DNA of 64,000 nt from an uncultured beta proteobacterium (GCA_903869595.1 CAIPZV010000006.1:62001-126000), one strand, 5' to 3'; numbered from the stretch's first letter, positions 44,879 through 53,920 are shown. Program-made: numbers and translations. The notes: generated by a model from the letters alone, not told the origin.

Positions 44879-46528
44879 ATGGAAGACCGCAAAACCATTG
44901 CTATCAAAGACCTGAATATCAAAGAGCTGCTGGATACAGATTCCAAGCCGGCTGATATTTCGCGCGACTTGCCGTTTCGCAAGTGGCTGTATTCCTGGAT
45001 GCTGGACCCGGCCATCCCCGGCAACTTCCAGCGCAGCTTTGACAAATGGATTGGCATACTGATTGTTGCCAATCTGTTCAGCCTGATCTTCGAAAACGTT
45101 CCGGGCATTTACGAACCGTATAAGCCCTGGTTTGAATTCTTCGACTTATTCTCCATCGCCATCTTCACGGTGGAGTACCTGTTGCGCTTTTACTTGTCCG
45201 CAGAAGATGCAGCCTTCCAGGGAAAAGTCAGTTCCCGCTTGGCCTATGTGCTGAGCCCGTTTGCGATTATTGATGCCTTGGCCATCGTGCCTTTCTACTT
45301 GGTGCGCGTATTTGGCTTGTCGATTGACTTGCATGTGCTCAAAGCGCTGCGGATTTTGCGTTTACTCAAAATTTTCCGCATCGTAATTCCGGCGTATTAC
45401 GAGTTTGCAGCGCTCAACCGCGGGCGTACCTTCCGGCAAAAAGTACATGCTCTGATTTTTGACAGCCCGTACGGTGGTCGCTTACAAGAGATGTACCAAC
45501 TCTTCATTGCCGTTTGGGTGCTGATTTCGGTGCTGGCCGTCATTTTGGAGTCGGTACACGGAGTCTCCTACCTGCTCAACGTCGAATTTGTGATTCTTGA
45601 TGCGGTGGCCGTTGCGATTTTCACGATTGAGTACTGCATGCGTATGTATGCCTGCGTGGAGGAACCGGGCTACGAGGGCACTGTCATGGGGCGCTGGCGC
45701 CAGGCGAAGCATCCTTCTACGGTCATTGATCTGCTGGCCATCCTTCCCTTCTTTTTGGAAGTGTTTTTGCACCACTTACTGGACTTGCGATTCTTGCGGG
45801 TCTTCCGCCTGACGCGATTGCTCAAACTCACGCGCGGCAACGATGCTACGGCTACGCTGGTCAAAGTCGTTTCGCGCGAATGGCCGGTAATTGCTGCTGC
45901 TGGCTTCATCATGATTTTGCTGGTGGTGCTGACCGCATCGCTGGGCTATTTGTTTGAATACGAAGCGCAGCCGGACAAGTTTGAAAACATCCCCACCTCG
46001 ATTTACTGGGCGGTGATTACCCTGGCCTCTGTGGGTTATGGCGATATTTCGCCGGTCACGGTGCCGGGCCGCGCGATGACGATTGTGCTGGCCTTCATCG
46101 GTATCGGTATCTTCGCCATCCCTGCGGCTTTGCTGTCCTCGGCCTTTAGCGACGAGCTGCAAAAAGAGCGAGATGAACTGAAGAATAACCTCTACAAAAT
46201 CCTGAAAGACGGCGTGATTGATGAGGATGAAATTCATACCATCCGCCACGAAGCGCAGCGCATGCACTTGAGCGTGGAAGAGATCAATGCCTTGATCAAG
46301 TTGATACAGCATGAACTCGACAAAGAGGCCGAACTGCAAACCCTGCCGATTAGCACCATCGCGCAAAGACCGGAGTTGGCGGTGGAGCACTACAAGTCAC
46401 TTATCAGCGACATCCGCCGCTTAGCCCTGCTGACCGACGAAGCGGCTTTTGATGCGGTAGTTAAGGCCCGAGACAGTTTGACGGCCAGCGACATAGCGCT
46501 GTGGCGGCAAATTCAGGGCAAGAGCTGA
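44879..46528 (+). CDS. Voltage-gated-type ion channel with two voltage-sensor modules and one pore
   Basis: 549 residues. A first voltage-sensor module (about 55-180) ends in S4 ALRILRLLKIFR with basic residues every third position. A second (about 205-320) ends in S4 RFLRVFRLTRLLKLTR with six. A single pore follows: S5 about 335-360, the K+-type filter SVGYGD at 384-389, and S6 397-424. The C-terminus has a helical tail with KDGVIDEDE (443-451) and about 60 further residues. Most bacterial channels of this superfamily have one sensor module per pore; the duplicated sensor is unusual. The filter predicts K+ selectivity. Confidence 0.85.
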   Translation: MEDRKTIAIKDLNIKELLDTDSKPADISRDLPFRKWLYSWMLDPAIPGNFQRSFDKWIGILIVANLFSLIFENVPGIYEPYKPWFEFFDLFSIAIFTVEYLLRFYLSAEDAAFQGKVSSRLAYVLSPFAIIDALAIVPFYLVRVFGLSIDLHVLKALRILRLLKIFRIVIPAYYEFAALNRGRTFRQKVHALIFDSPYGGRLQEMYQLFIAVWVLISVLAVILESVHGVSYLLNVEFVILDAVAVAIFTIEYCMRMYACVEEPGYEGTVMGRWRQAKHPSTVIDLLAILPFFLEVFLHHLLDLRFLRVFRLTRLLKLTRGNDATATLVKVVSREWPVIAAAGFIMILLVVLTASLGYLFEYEAQPDKFENIPTSIYWAVITLASVGYGDISPVTVPGRAMTIVLAFIGIGIFAIPAALLSSAFSDELQKERDELKNNLYKILKDGVIDEDEIHTIRHEAQRMHLSVEEINALIKLIQHELDKEAELQTLPISTIAQRPELAVEHYKSLISDIRRLALLTDEAAFDAVVKARDSLTASDIALWRQIQGKS

Positions 46529-46546
46529 TAGGCATGGTTTCCCAAA

Positions 46547-46571
46547 GCACCGGCTCGGCAAGTGCCGGTGC
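46547..46571 (+). repeat. Intercistronic hairpin between first and second channel genes
   Basis: GCACCGGC (46547-46554) and GCCGGTGC (46564-46571) form a perfect 8-base-pair stem with a 9-base loop. There is no T-tract, so it is more likely an mRNA processing or stabilising element, or an attenuator that separates the expression of channel 1 from channels 2 and 3. Confidence 0.6.
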
Positions 46572-46620
46572 GTGAAGGTTGATAGTTTGCGAGCCCCTTG
46601 TTAGATTGTGAAGTGCCGCC

Positions 46621-47526
46621 ATGAAGTTGTCTGAACTACAGCATAGTGTGATGGAGGTCCTGGAGGGATCGCCCAGTTACAAGATCAGCAAGTATGTGGA
46701 ATGGCTGATCACCGTGGTGGTGCTGGTCAATTGCTCTGCCGTGATATTGGACTCTGTGCCAGAGATACACGCGGTCTACAAAGATTTCTTCCATGAACTC
46801 GAGTTCTGGAGCGTGACTTTCTTCACCATCGAATACGTGCTGCGCGTCTGGTCGCTGGGGGCTAAGTTTGCAGGTGGCGAGGGCGGCTCCTGGAAAGGGC
46901 GCAGCCAGTACATCTTCAGCCCGTTTGGCTTGGTGGACTTCTTCGCCACCATGCCGCACTACCTGCATATGTTTTTCCCGTCCCTGGACTTGCGCATCCT
47001 GCGCGTCTTGCGCCTTTTGCGAATTCTTAAACTGTCCAAGTACAACACCGCTTTGCAGGACTTGTTCCATGCGGTGTACTCCGAGCGCCGGGCCTTCGGC
47101 TCGGCGGCATTTTTGCTGCTCATTGCGACGGTGGTGTCCGCCTCGCTCATGCACTTTGCCGAGGGCCATGAGCAGCCCGAGCAATTTGGCTCTATCCCGC
47201 ACGCTATCTACTGGTCCATCGTGACTATTACCTCGGGCTACGGCAACGTCGATCCCGTCACCAAGGCGGGCGAGGTGATTGCACTGCTCACAGGCTTTTT
47301 AGGCGTGTGTATGGCGGCCATCATGACCGGTATCGTGGCCTCCGCGTTCTCTAACCAAATCTCACGCAAAAAAGCGGCTTACCAAAGCCAGTTGCGGCTG
47401 GTCTTGGCCGACGGCATGGTTACCGATGCCGAACGCGAATCCCTCAAAATGCTTCAAGCCAAATACCGCCTGTCCGATGCGCAGGTACAGGTATTTATCG
47501 ATGAAGCGCAAGGGAAGAAAAAATAA
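46621..47526 (+). CDS. Voltage-gated-type ion channel with shortened selectivity filter (channel 2)
   Basis: 301 residues. S1-S4 span about 25-140, with S4 LRILRVLRLLRILKLSK (123-140) carrying basic residues every third position. Pore: S5 about 158-180, filter region TITSGYGN (202-209) and S6 218-245. Compared with channel 1 (TLASVGYGD) one residue is missing before GYG, and the aspartate is asparagine. The tail has ADGMVTDAE (263-271), like the other two channels. The gene overlaps channel 3 by one base (TAATG), indicating co-translation and a possible hetero-oligomer. Confidence 0.85.
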   Translation: MKLSELQHSVMEVLEGSPSYKISKYVEWLITVVVLVNCSAVILDSVPEIHAVYKDFFHELEFWSVTFFTIEYVLRVWSLGAKFAGGEGGSWKGRSQYIFSPFGLVDFFATMPHYLHMFFPSLDLRILRVLRLLRILKLSKYNTALQDLFHAVYSERRAFGSAAFLLLIATVVSASLMHFAEGHEQPEQFGSIPHAIYWSIVTITSGYGNVDPVTKAGEVIALLTGFLGVCMAAIMTGIVASAFSNQISRKKAAYQSQLRLVLADGMVTDAERESLKMLQAKYRLSDAQVQVFIDEAQGKKK

Positions 47527-48479
47527 TGCATATCGACAACCCGATTGAAGGGCTTACCGGCATCCGCCGCGTTAAGCGCCGCATATTTGAAATCTTGGAT
47601 GGTGCGGTAGTGGATGACGCCAATCGGGCTTGCGAAATATTTATCGCGACCTTAGTGGTAGCCAATGTGCTCTCCATTATTTTGGAGTCCTTGCACGACG
47701 TACATGAGGCCTACCACGAGTATTTTTACGCCTTTGACGTGTTTAGCGTGATCGTGTTCTCCATCGAGTATGTGCTGCGTGTCTGGTCGTATGGCGAGAA
47801 GTACCCCAAGGCCGAAGGCAGCGCCTGGCGCGGCCGCAAAGACTATATGTTCAGCCCCTTTGGCGTGGTGGACTTCGCAAGCACCGTGCCCTTTTATCTG
47901 CAACTGATTTTCCCAGGCGCCGATTTGCGTGTACTGCGCATGTTTCGTCTATTGCGAATTTTCAAGCTCTCGCGCTACAACAGCGCTATGGACGATATGT
48001 TTGCAGCCATCAAGGCGGAGAAGGACTCTTTTTCTTCGGCCATGTTTTTGTTGCTCATCAGCTGCTTGCTTTTTTCCTCGCTGATTTACATCATCGAAGG
48101 GCAAGACCAGCCGGACGTCTTCCCCTCCATCCCGGCGGCCATGCACTGGTTTATCCTCACCATCATCTCCGGCTGGGGTAATGTGGACCCGGTCACCTTC
48201 CTGGGCGTCGTGCTGGTGGTGGTGACGCAAATTTTGGCTATTGCATTGGCCGCTATCCTGACCGGTGTGGTCGCAACCGCCTACACCGCACAGGTGCAGC
48301 GGCGTGAATCCGAATACGAGCTACAGGTGCGCGAAGTGCTGGCCGATGGCGTGGTCAGTGAAGAAGAACGACTCCAGCTCAAACAAATGCAAGCGAAGTT
48401 TGGAATGACCGACGAGCAGGTCGAAGCTATCGCCGAGCAAGTACGGCAGGAAAAAGCGGAAAGCACCGTCAAGCTGTAA
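47526..48479 (+). CDS. Voltage-gated-type ion channel with GWG filter (channel 3)
   Basis: 317 residues. S1-S4 about 35-150, with S4 LRVLRMFRLLRIFKLSR. Pore: S5 about 168-190, filter region TIISGWGN (212-219), S6 225-252. The filter is again one residue shorter than in channel 1, and Trp replaces Tyr. The tail has ADGVVSEEE (273-281). It is similar to channel 2 over its whole length, clearly a paralogue by duplication. Ion selectivity is not predictable from known K+, Na+ or Ca2+ signatures. No terminator with T-tract is seen between it and the converging tctA. Confidence 0.85.
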   Translation: MHIDNPIEGLTGIRRVKRRIFEILDGAVVDDANRACEIFIATLVVANVLSIILESLHDVHEAYHEYFYAFDVFSVIVFSIEYVLRVWSYGEKYPKAEGSAWRGRKDYMFSPFGVVDFASTVPFYLQLIFPGADLRVLRMFRLLRIFKLSRYNSAMDDMFAAIKAEKDSFSSAMFLLLISCLLFSSLIYIIEGQDQPDVFPSIPAAMHWFILTIISGWGNVDPVTFLGVVLVVVTQILAIALAAILTGVVATAYTAQVQRRESEYELQVREVLADGVVSEEERLQLKQMQAKFGMTDEQVEAIAEQVRQEKAESTVKL

Positions 48480-48527
48480 GGCGCAGCCCCAAGAGCCAGC
48501 GCGCTGACATCGCTTGCATGTGGTGGG

Positions 48528-50030
48528 CTAGGCTGCCGCCTTGCCGCGCAGCGCACCCACAATGCCACCAACTAACGGCCAAACCAACATCAGCATAGCC
48601 AGGGCGAAGATGCCACCGACCAGTCCGTTGGACCAGAAAATGGACAAGCTGCCCTGCGACAACAGCATGGACTGGCGGAAGCTGGCTTCGGCCATATCGC
48701 CCAGTACCAGCGCCAGCACCAAAGGTGCCATCGGGTACTTGAGCTTTTTGAACAAATAACCCACCACGCCAAAGACCATCATCATCACCACGTCAAACAT
48801 GGAGCTGTGCACGGTGTAGGCCCCGATGGCGCAGATCACCACAATGACTGGCGCGATCACCGAAAAGGGTATGCGCAAAAACGCGGCCCAATAGGGCACG
48901 GTGGTCAGCACCACGAGTAGGCCGACGATATTGCCCAGGTACATCGAAGCGATCAGGCCCCAGACAAAGTCTTTGTGCTCGACAAACAGCATCGGCCCTG
49001 GCTGCAGGCCCCAAATCATCAGGCCGCCCAAGAGCACCGCCGCTGTGGGCGAGCCGGGAATACCCAGCGTGAGCATGGGCAGCAGCGCCGAAGTGCCCGC
49101 CGCATGCGCAGCCGTTTCGGGCGCCAGCACACCCTCAATCTGGCCCTTGCCAAAGGTCTCGGGCTCATTGGACATGCGCTGCGCGATGCCATAGCTCATG
49201 AATGAAGCGGGCGTCGCGCCGCCGGGCGTGATGCCCATCCAGCAGCCGATAGCCGTAGAGCGCAAAAAGGTCAGCCAATAGCGGGGCAGCGTCTTCCAGG
49301 TCTCCCACACCACTTTTGGGTTGAGCTTGGCGGACTTGCCCTTAAAGGCCAGGCCTTCTTCCATCGTCAGCAAAATCTCGCCGATACCAAACAAGCCAAT
49401 CACCGCGATCAAAAAGTCAAAGCCTTTGAGCAGCACGGGAAAGTCATAGGTCATGCGCAATTGGCCGGTCACACTGTCCATGCCCACCGCCGCCAGCGCA
49501 AAGCCCAGCATCATGGCGGCAATCACCTTGGCCGGCGGCTCCTTGCTCATGCCGACGAAGCTGCAAAACGTCAGTAGTTGCACTGCAAAATATTCGGCCG
49601 GCCCGAAGTTGAGCGCAAACTTGGCCAGCACCGGCGCCAAAAAGGTAATCAGCGCTACGGCAAAAAACGCGCCGATGAACGAGGAGGTAAACGCCGCCGT
49701 CAAGGCCTGCGCCGCTTTGCCTTGTTGGGCCATGGGATAGCCGTCAAAAGTGGTGGCCACCGACCAGGGCTCGCCCGGGATGTTGAACAATATCGATGTA
49801 ATCGCCCCGCCAAACAATGCGCCCCAGTAAATACAGGAGAGCATGATGATGGCCGAGGTCGGGTTCATCGAAAAGGTCAGCGGCAGCAAAATGGCGATGC
49901 CATTGGCGCCGCCCAGACCGGGCAACACCCCGATCAGCACCCCCAGGGTGATGCCGATCAGCATATAGGCAATATTGGGTAGCGTCAGCGCTACCGCAAA
50001 GCCATGGAACAGGTTGTTAATTTCGTCCAT
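48528..50030 (-). CDS. tctA: Tripartite tricarboxylate transporter large membrane subunit TctA
   Basis: 500 residues, about twelve membrane segments. The signature GVLPGLGGANGIAILLPLTF near residue 33, and the second repeat with LTLGIPGSPTAAVLLGGLM, are diagnostic. It works with TctB and the binding protein encoded just upstream; the start shares one base with the tctB stop. In this position, in front of oxalate genes, the likely substrate is oxalate or a related dicarboxylate (inference). Confidence 0.93.
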   Translation of the reverse strand: MDEINNLFHGFAVALTLPNIAYMLIGITLGVLIGVLPGLGGANGIAILLPLTFSMNPTSAIIMLSCIYWGALFGGAITSILFNIPGEPWSVATTFDGYPMAQQGKAAQALTAAFTSSFIGAFFAVALITFLAPVLAKFALNFGPAEYFAVQLLTFCSFVGMSKEPPAKVIAAMMLGFALAAVGMDSVTGQLRMTYDFPVLLKGFDFLIAVIGLFGIGEILLTMEEGLAFKGKSAKLNPKVVWETWKTLPRYWLTFLRSTAIGCWMGITPGGATPASFMSYGIAQRMSNEPETFGKGQIEGVLAPETAAHAAGTSALLPMLTLGIPGSPTAAVLLGGLMIWGLQPGPMLFVEHKDFVWGLIASMYLGNIVGLLVVLTTVPYWAAFLRIPFSVIAPVIVVICAIGAYTVHSSMFDVVMMMVFGVVGYLFKKLKYPMAPLVLALVLGDMAEASFRQSMLLSQGSLSIFWSNGLVGGIFALAMLMLVWPLVGGIVGALRGKAAA

Positions 50031-50554
50031 CAGAACCCCAGCATGTTTTCAATCGGGCCCTTGGGTAGCGGCACCAGAAACCATTTTTCGAACACCAGGA
50101 AAAAAACCAGCGGCACGCTGATCGACACCGCAAGACTTGCGGGCCAGGCAAAGCTGCCGTGGTGGCGCATGAAATAGCCGATCAAAATAGCCGAGGGCAG
50201 GTAAATGCCCAGATAGACCATGGCCACCACATAAATCACCATGGGCACCAGCATCTGAAATACGGGCACCAACTCTTCACGGGTAGCAAAAACCGCCTGG
50301 GATTTGCTCCATTTGAGCAGCGTGGAGACCACGATAAATGCACTGGCGATCAACAAAAACAGGCCGATGTAGAACGGGAAATAGCCCGAGCGCGGTCCTT
50401 CGTCGCCCCAGCCGGTGCCAACCCGCATGCTGTCGGTAATCACCAGGCCGGCGATCGCCATCAGCACCAGGCCGACCACTAACTCCGGGCCGCGGGTCAG
50501 GGTAGCCGCGCTCTCAGTGCGCGCGTCCCCTGATTCCTTATTGGGTGTTGTCAT
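50030..50554 (-). CDS. tctB: Tripartite tricarboxylate transporter small membrane subunit TctB
   Basis: 174 residues, four hydrophobic segments, with GPRSGYFPFYIGLFLLI near residue 55 as expected for the TctB family. It pairs with TctA in the inner membrane. It starts 28 bases after the binding-protein stop. Confidence 0.9.
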   Translation of the reverse strand: MTTPNKESGDARTESAATLTRGPELVVGLVLMAIAGLVITDSMRVGTGWGDEGPRSGYFPFYIGLFLLIASAFIVVSTLLKWSKSQAVFATREELVPVFQMLVPMVIYVVAMVYLGIYLPSAILIGYFMRHHGSFAWPASLAVSISVPLVFFLVFEKWFLVPLPKGPIENMLGF

Positions 50555-50582
50555 AGTAAATTTCCGTTCCTTGATTCCAATA

Positions 50583-51587
50583 TCAATTGGCTATAAAGCC
50601 CGCTTCTTTCATGAGCTCGCGGTGCAGTTGCTCGTTTTTGCCCAACCAGTCGAAATACTCCTGGCCTGTCAGCGCGGTTTGCTTGAACGCGCCTTTTTCC
50701 ATAAAGTCTTTCCAGTCGGGCAGGGCGCGTACTTTCTTGAACAAGTCCAGGTAGTACTTCACCTGGTCGTCTGTGACGCCCGGCGGCATAAAGATGCCGC
50801 GCAACATCAGGTATTCGACCGGCATACCCGCCGAAGTGCAGGTCGGGATGTCGTTCCAGGATTCGGTAGTGGTCAGCTTTTGCTTGTAGGGCAGCTTTTC
50901 TTTGTCCATCACGCACAGCGGGCGCAGCGCGCCCGAACGCCAATGCGATTCCGCCTCGATGGGGTTGTTCACCGTGGAGTCAATGTGTTTGCCCACCAGT
51001 TGCACCGCCACATCACCGCCGCCTTTGAGGGGGATGTAAATCATCTTCTTGCCGATGGATTTTTCCATCAGCACGGTAATGATCTGGTCTTCCTGCTTGG
51101 AACCCGTACCACCCATTTTGAAGGTCTTGTCGGGCTGGCCTTTGAGCGCGGTGACATAGTCTTTGGTGTTTTTGTATGGTGTCTCGGCATTCACCCACAG
51201 CACAAAATTGTCCAACGCCAACATTTGCACCGGTGTCAGGTCGCGCCAATTAAAGGGCACGCCAGTCGCCAGCGGGGTAGTAAACAAATTAGATAAAGTG
51301 ATGATGATTTTGTGACCATTGCCCTTGTCACCCTTCACATCCAAAAAACCTTCAGCGCCTGCACCGCCAGCCTTGTTGACCACGATGATGGGCTGCGAGC
51401 TGAGTTTGTTTTTGGCCACCACGCCTTGCAGAAAGCGGGCCATCTGGTCGGCGCCGCCACCGGTGCCAGCGGGTACGACAAACTCGATGGGTTTGGTGGG
51501 TTCCCAGGCTTGGGCGGGTGCCAAAAAGCTAGCCAGGGCCAGTACCAAGGCGCTCTGGGTGGCGCCAATCAAGGTCTTCAGTTTCAT
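50583..51587 (-). CDS. Bug/TctC periplasmic binding protein of the oxalate cluster
   Basis: 334 residues. A cleavable signal (ALVLALASFLAPAQA) is followed by PIEFVVPAGTGGGADQMAR, and the middle has IPLKGGGDVAVQLVGKH. It delivers the substrate to TctAB. It is first in the transporter trio and lies downstream of the formyltransferase-like gene with about 80 bases between. It is only distantly similar to the orphan Bug protein at 15631. Confidence 0.9.
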   Translation of the reverse strand: MKLKTLIGATQSALVLALASFLAPAQAWEPTKPIEFVVPAGTGGGADQMARFLQGVVAKNKLSSQPIIVVNKAGGAGAEGFLDVKGDKGNGHKIIITLSNLFTTPLATGVPFNWRDLTPVQMLALDNFVLWVNAETPYKNTKDYVTALKGQPDKTFKMGGTGSKQEDQIITVLMEKSIGKKMIYIPLKGGGDVAVQLVGKHIDSTVNNPIEAESHWRSGALRPLCVMDKEKLPYKQKLTTTESWNDIPTCTSAGMPVEYLMLRGIFMPPGVTDDQVKYYLDLFKKVRALPDWKDFMEKGAFKQTALTGQEYFDWLGKNEQLHRELMKEAGFIAN

Positions 51588-51668
51588 AAGGTCTCCTCGT
51601 GTAATGAAAGAATAATACCGGTGAACGGAGCCTGTGCCTGCCCCGCTCCCGTATGGCCGAAAACTAAG

Positions 51669-52598
51669 TTAGCCTAGGCGGCTTCCAGCGACTATGCCAA
51701 CCGCGCGTGCATAGTCGCCCGCACCCATTTTTTTGCCATCGTCGGCGCGCAATTTCAGCACCTCGATCTGCCCGCTTTGCGTACTGACCCAGATTGAGCT
51801 TTCCGTCACTGAGGTTATTTCACCGGGTTTACCCTTGCTGTCGCCATAGCGTCCGATACGGTGCTTGCGGCAGTCAAAGATAAAAACCTTCTTCCCCTCA
51901 GCCAGCGTCCACGCACCCGGCGCCGGGTTGCAGGCGCGTATCAGGTCATAGACCACGTCAATATGGTTGTGCCAGTGGATTTGCGACTCGGCGGCTAAAA
52001 ACCAACCCTCATAACTGGCCTGCGATTCATCTTGCGCAATTTCCTGGTGCGTGCCAGCCACCACCGCGTCGGCCGCTTCCAGCAGGGCGCTCACGCCCAG
52101 CGGGAACAGCTTATTGAAATAGACCTCGCCCAAAGTCTCATCCGCGCCGATGTCGCAGCGCTTTTGCAAAATAACGAGGCCTTCGTCCAAGCCGTCGCTG
52201 GGCCTAAAGATGGTAAGGCCGGTTTCCTTTTCGCCGCGCGACATGGCCCAGCTGATGGCCGAAGGCCCACGGTATTTGGGCAGCAGCGAAGGGTGGTACT
52301 GGATGGTGCCGTGCTTGGGCACGTTCAATAGCGACTGCGGCGCAAACTGCACCACATAAGCCATCACACCCAGGTCGGGCGCTAGCCCTTGCATGGCCTG
52401 GTGCGCGTCCTCGCCCGTCAGCTTTTCTAATTGAAACACTTGCAAGCCGCGTGCTTGCGCTTCTACGCGCAAGGCGTCGGGTTTGGTACCGGGCTTTTCA
52501 GGGCGGCAAAACACGCCCACCACCTCATCGCCCCGCGCCAAAAAAGCTTCCAGGGCGGCTTTGCCGAAATCTTGTTGACCGATCAGTACGATACGCAT
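51669..52598 (-). CDS. Formyltransferase-family protein of the oxalate cluster
   Basis: 309 residues. The N-terminal formyl_trans fold carries YHPSLLPKYRGPSAISWAM and SDGLDEGLVILQKRCDI, that is, the catalytic histidine and aspartate. The residue before YHP is Q where methionyl-tRNA formyltransferase has the NxH asparagine. These motifs resemble the hydrolase domain of 10-formyltetrahydrofolate dehydrogenase (ALDH1L) more than Fmt. The C-terminal half matches the formyl_trans_C region. It sits between oxc/frc and tctABC and may move or release the formyl group of formyl-CoA; this is a hypothesis. Confidence 0.8.
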   Translation of the reverse strand: MRIVLIGQQDFGKAALEAFLARGDEVVGVFCRPEKPGTKPDALRVEAQARGLQVFQLEKLTGEDAHQAMQGLAPDLGVMAYVVQFAPQSLLNVPKHGTIQYHPSLLPKYRGPSAISWAMSRGEKETGLTIFRPSDGLDEGLVILQKRCDIGADETLGEVYFNKLFPLGVSALLEAADAVVAGTHQEIAQDESQASYEGWFLAAESQIHWHNHIDVVYDLIRACNPAPGAWTLAEGKKVFIFDCRKHRIGRYGDSKGKPGEITSVTESSIWVSTQSGQIEVLKLRADDGKKMGAGDYARAVGIVAGSRLG

Positions 52599-52643
52599 GA
52601 CTTCTTACCTCGTAGGTGGCGGCGCCGGGCCGCGTGGCGGGAC

Positions 52644-53891
52644 TTAAATAACTTTGGCTTCGCGCAGCGCGCCTAGTTCGGCGGCGGAGTAGCCCAGCTG
52701 CGCCAGCACCTCGTCCGTATGCTCGCCTAATAGCGGTGAGCGCGTGACTTCGGTAATGCTGTCGGACATCTTGATCGGGTTGCCCACAGTTAGGTATTTG
52801 CCGCGCTCGGGATGGTCCACTTCCACCACGGTGCCGGTGGCGCGCAGCGAGGGCTCTTCGGCGATTTCCTTCATCGACAAAATCGGCCCGCAAGGGATGT
52901 CAAATTGGTTCAGGATGTCCATGGCCTCGAACTTGGTCTGGGTCATGGTCCACTCTTCAATGCGCGCAAAAATTTTCTTCAGGTGCGGCAAGCGCTTGGG
53001 CGGTGTCGCGTAGTCCGGGTGGGTAATCCAGTCTTCCTGGCCTATCACTTTGCACACCGCAGGCCACACGGCCGCTTGGGTAATGAAATAGATATAGGCG
53101 TTGGGGTCGGTTTCCCAGCCTTTGCACTTGAGGATAGAGCCGGGCTGGCCGCCGCCGGAAGCGTTGCCTGCGCGGGGCACGGCATCGCCAAACGGCGTGT
53201 CCGGGAATTGCGGGTATTCGTTCATGGTGCCGGTGCGGTCCAGGCGCTGCTGGTCGCGCAGCTTGACGCGGCACAGGTTGAGCACCGCATCTTGCATAGG
53301 TGCCAAGACCTTTTGGCCGCGCCCTGAGCTATTGCGCTGAAACAGCGCCGCCACAATGCCCAGCGCCAGGTGCAAGCCGGTGCCCGAATCGCCAATTTGC
53401 GCGCCGGTCACCATGGGCGGGCCGTCGTCAAATCCGGTGGTGGAGGCCGCGCCGCCTGCGCACTGCGCCACGTTTTCATAGACCTTGCAGTCTTCGTACT
53501 TGCCAGGGCCAAAGCCTTTGACCGAGGCCACAATCATGCGCGGATTCAGCTCCTGGATGCGTTCCCAGGTAAAGCCCATGCGGTCTAAGGCGCCGGGGGC
53601 AAAGTTTTCTACCAGCACGTCGCAGGTCTTGATCAGCCGGTCTAACACTTCCTTGCCCTTGGGGTCTTTGGTGTTGACGGTAATCGAGCGCTTGTTGTGG
53701 TTGAGCATGGTGAAGTACAGGCTGTCCACGCCGGGAATATCGCGCAGTTGTCCGCGTGTGGCGTCGCCTTCTCCGGCTTTTTCCACCTTGATCACGTCGG
53801 CGCCAAACCAGGCCAGCAGCTGGGTGCAGGTGGGGCCCGATTGCACATGGGTGAAGTCGAGAATGCGTACGCCGTCTAATGCTTTGCTCAT
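52644..53891 (-). CDS. frc: Formyl-CoA:oxalate CoA-transferase
   Basis: 415 residues, class III CoA-transferase (CaiB/BaiF). The N-terminal [21 protein letters not shown] and the [16 protein letters not shown] segment are typical. The QSGPTCTQ wording and the neighbouring oxc assign it to Frc. The catalytic aspartate is expected in the segment around residue 170 ([13 protein letters not shown]). It activates oxalate with CoA from formyl-CoA in the cytoplasm. It lies 29 bases after oxc. Confidence 0.93.
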   Translation of the reverse strand: MSKALDGVRILDFTHVQSGPTCTQLLAWFGADVIKVEKAGEGDATRGQLRDIPGVDSLYFTMLNHNKRSITVNTKDPKGKEVLDRLIKTCDVLVENFAPGALDRMGFTWERIQELNPRMIVASVKGFGPGKYEDCKVYENVAQCAGGAASTTGFDDGPPMVTGAQIGDSGTGLHLALGIVAALFQRNSSGRGQKVLAPMQDAVLNLCRVKLRDQQRLDRTGTMNEYPQFPDTPFGDAVPRAGNASGGGQPGSILKCKGWETDPNAYIYFITQAAVWPAVCKVIGQEDWITHPDYATPPKRLPHLKKIFARIEEWTMTQTKFEAMDILNQFDIPCGPILSMKEIAEEPSLRATGTVVEVDHPERGKYLTVGNPIKMSDSITEVTRSPLLGEHTDEVLAQLGYSAAELGALREAKVI

Positions 53892-53920
53892 AGCTGAAGA
53901 ATCCTTTGGAATTGCAAAAA

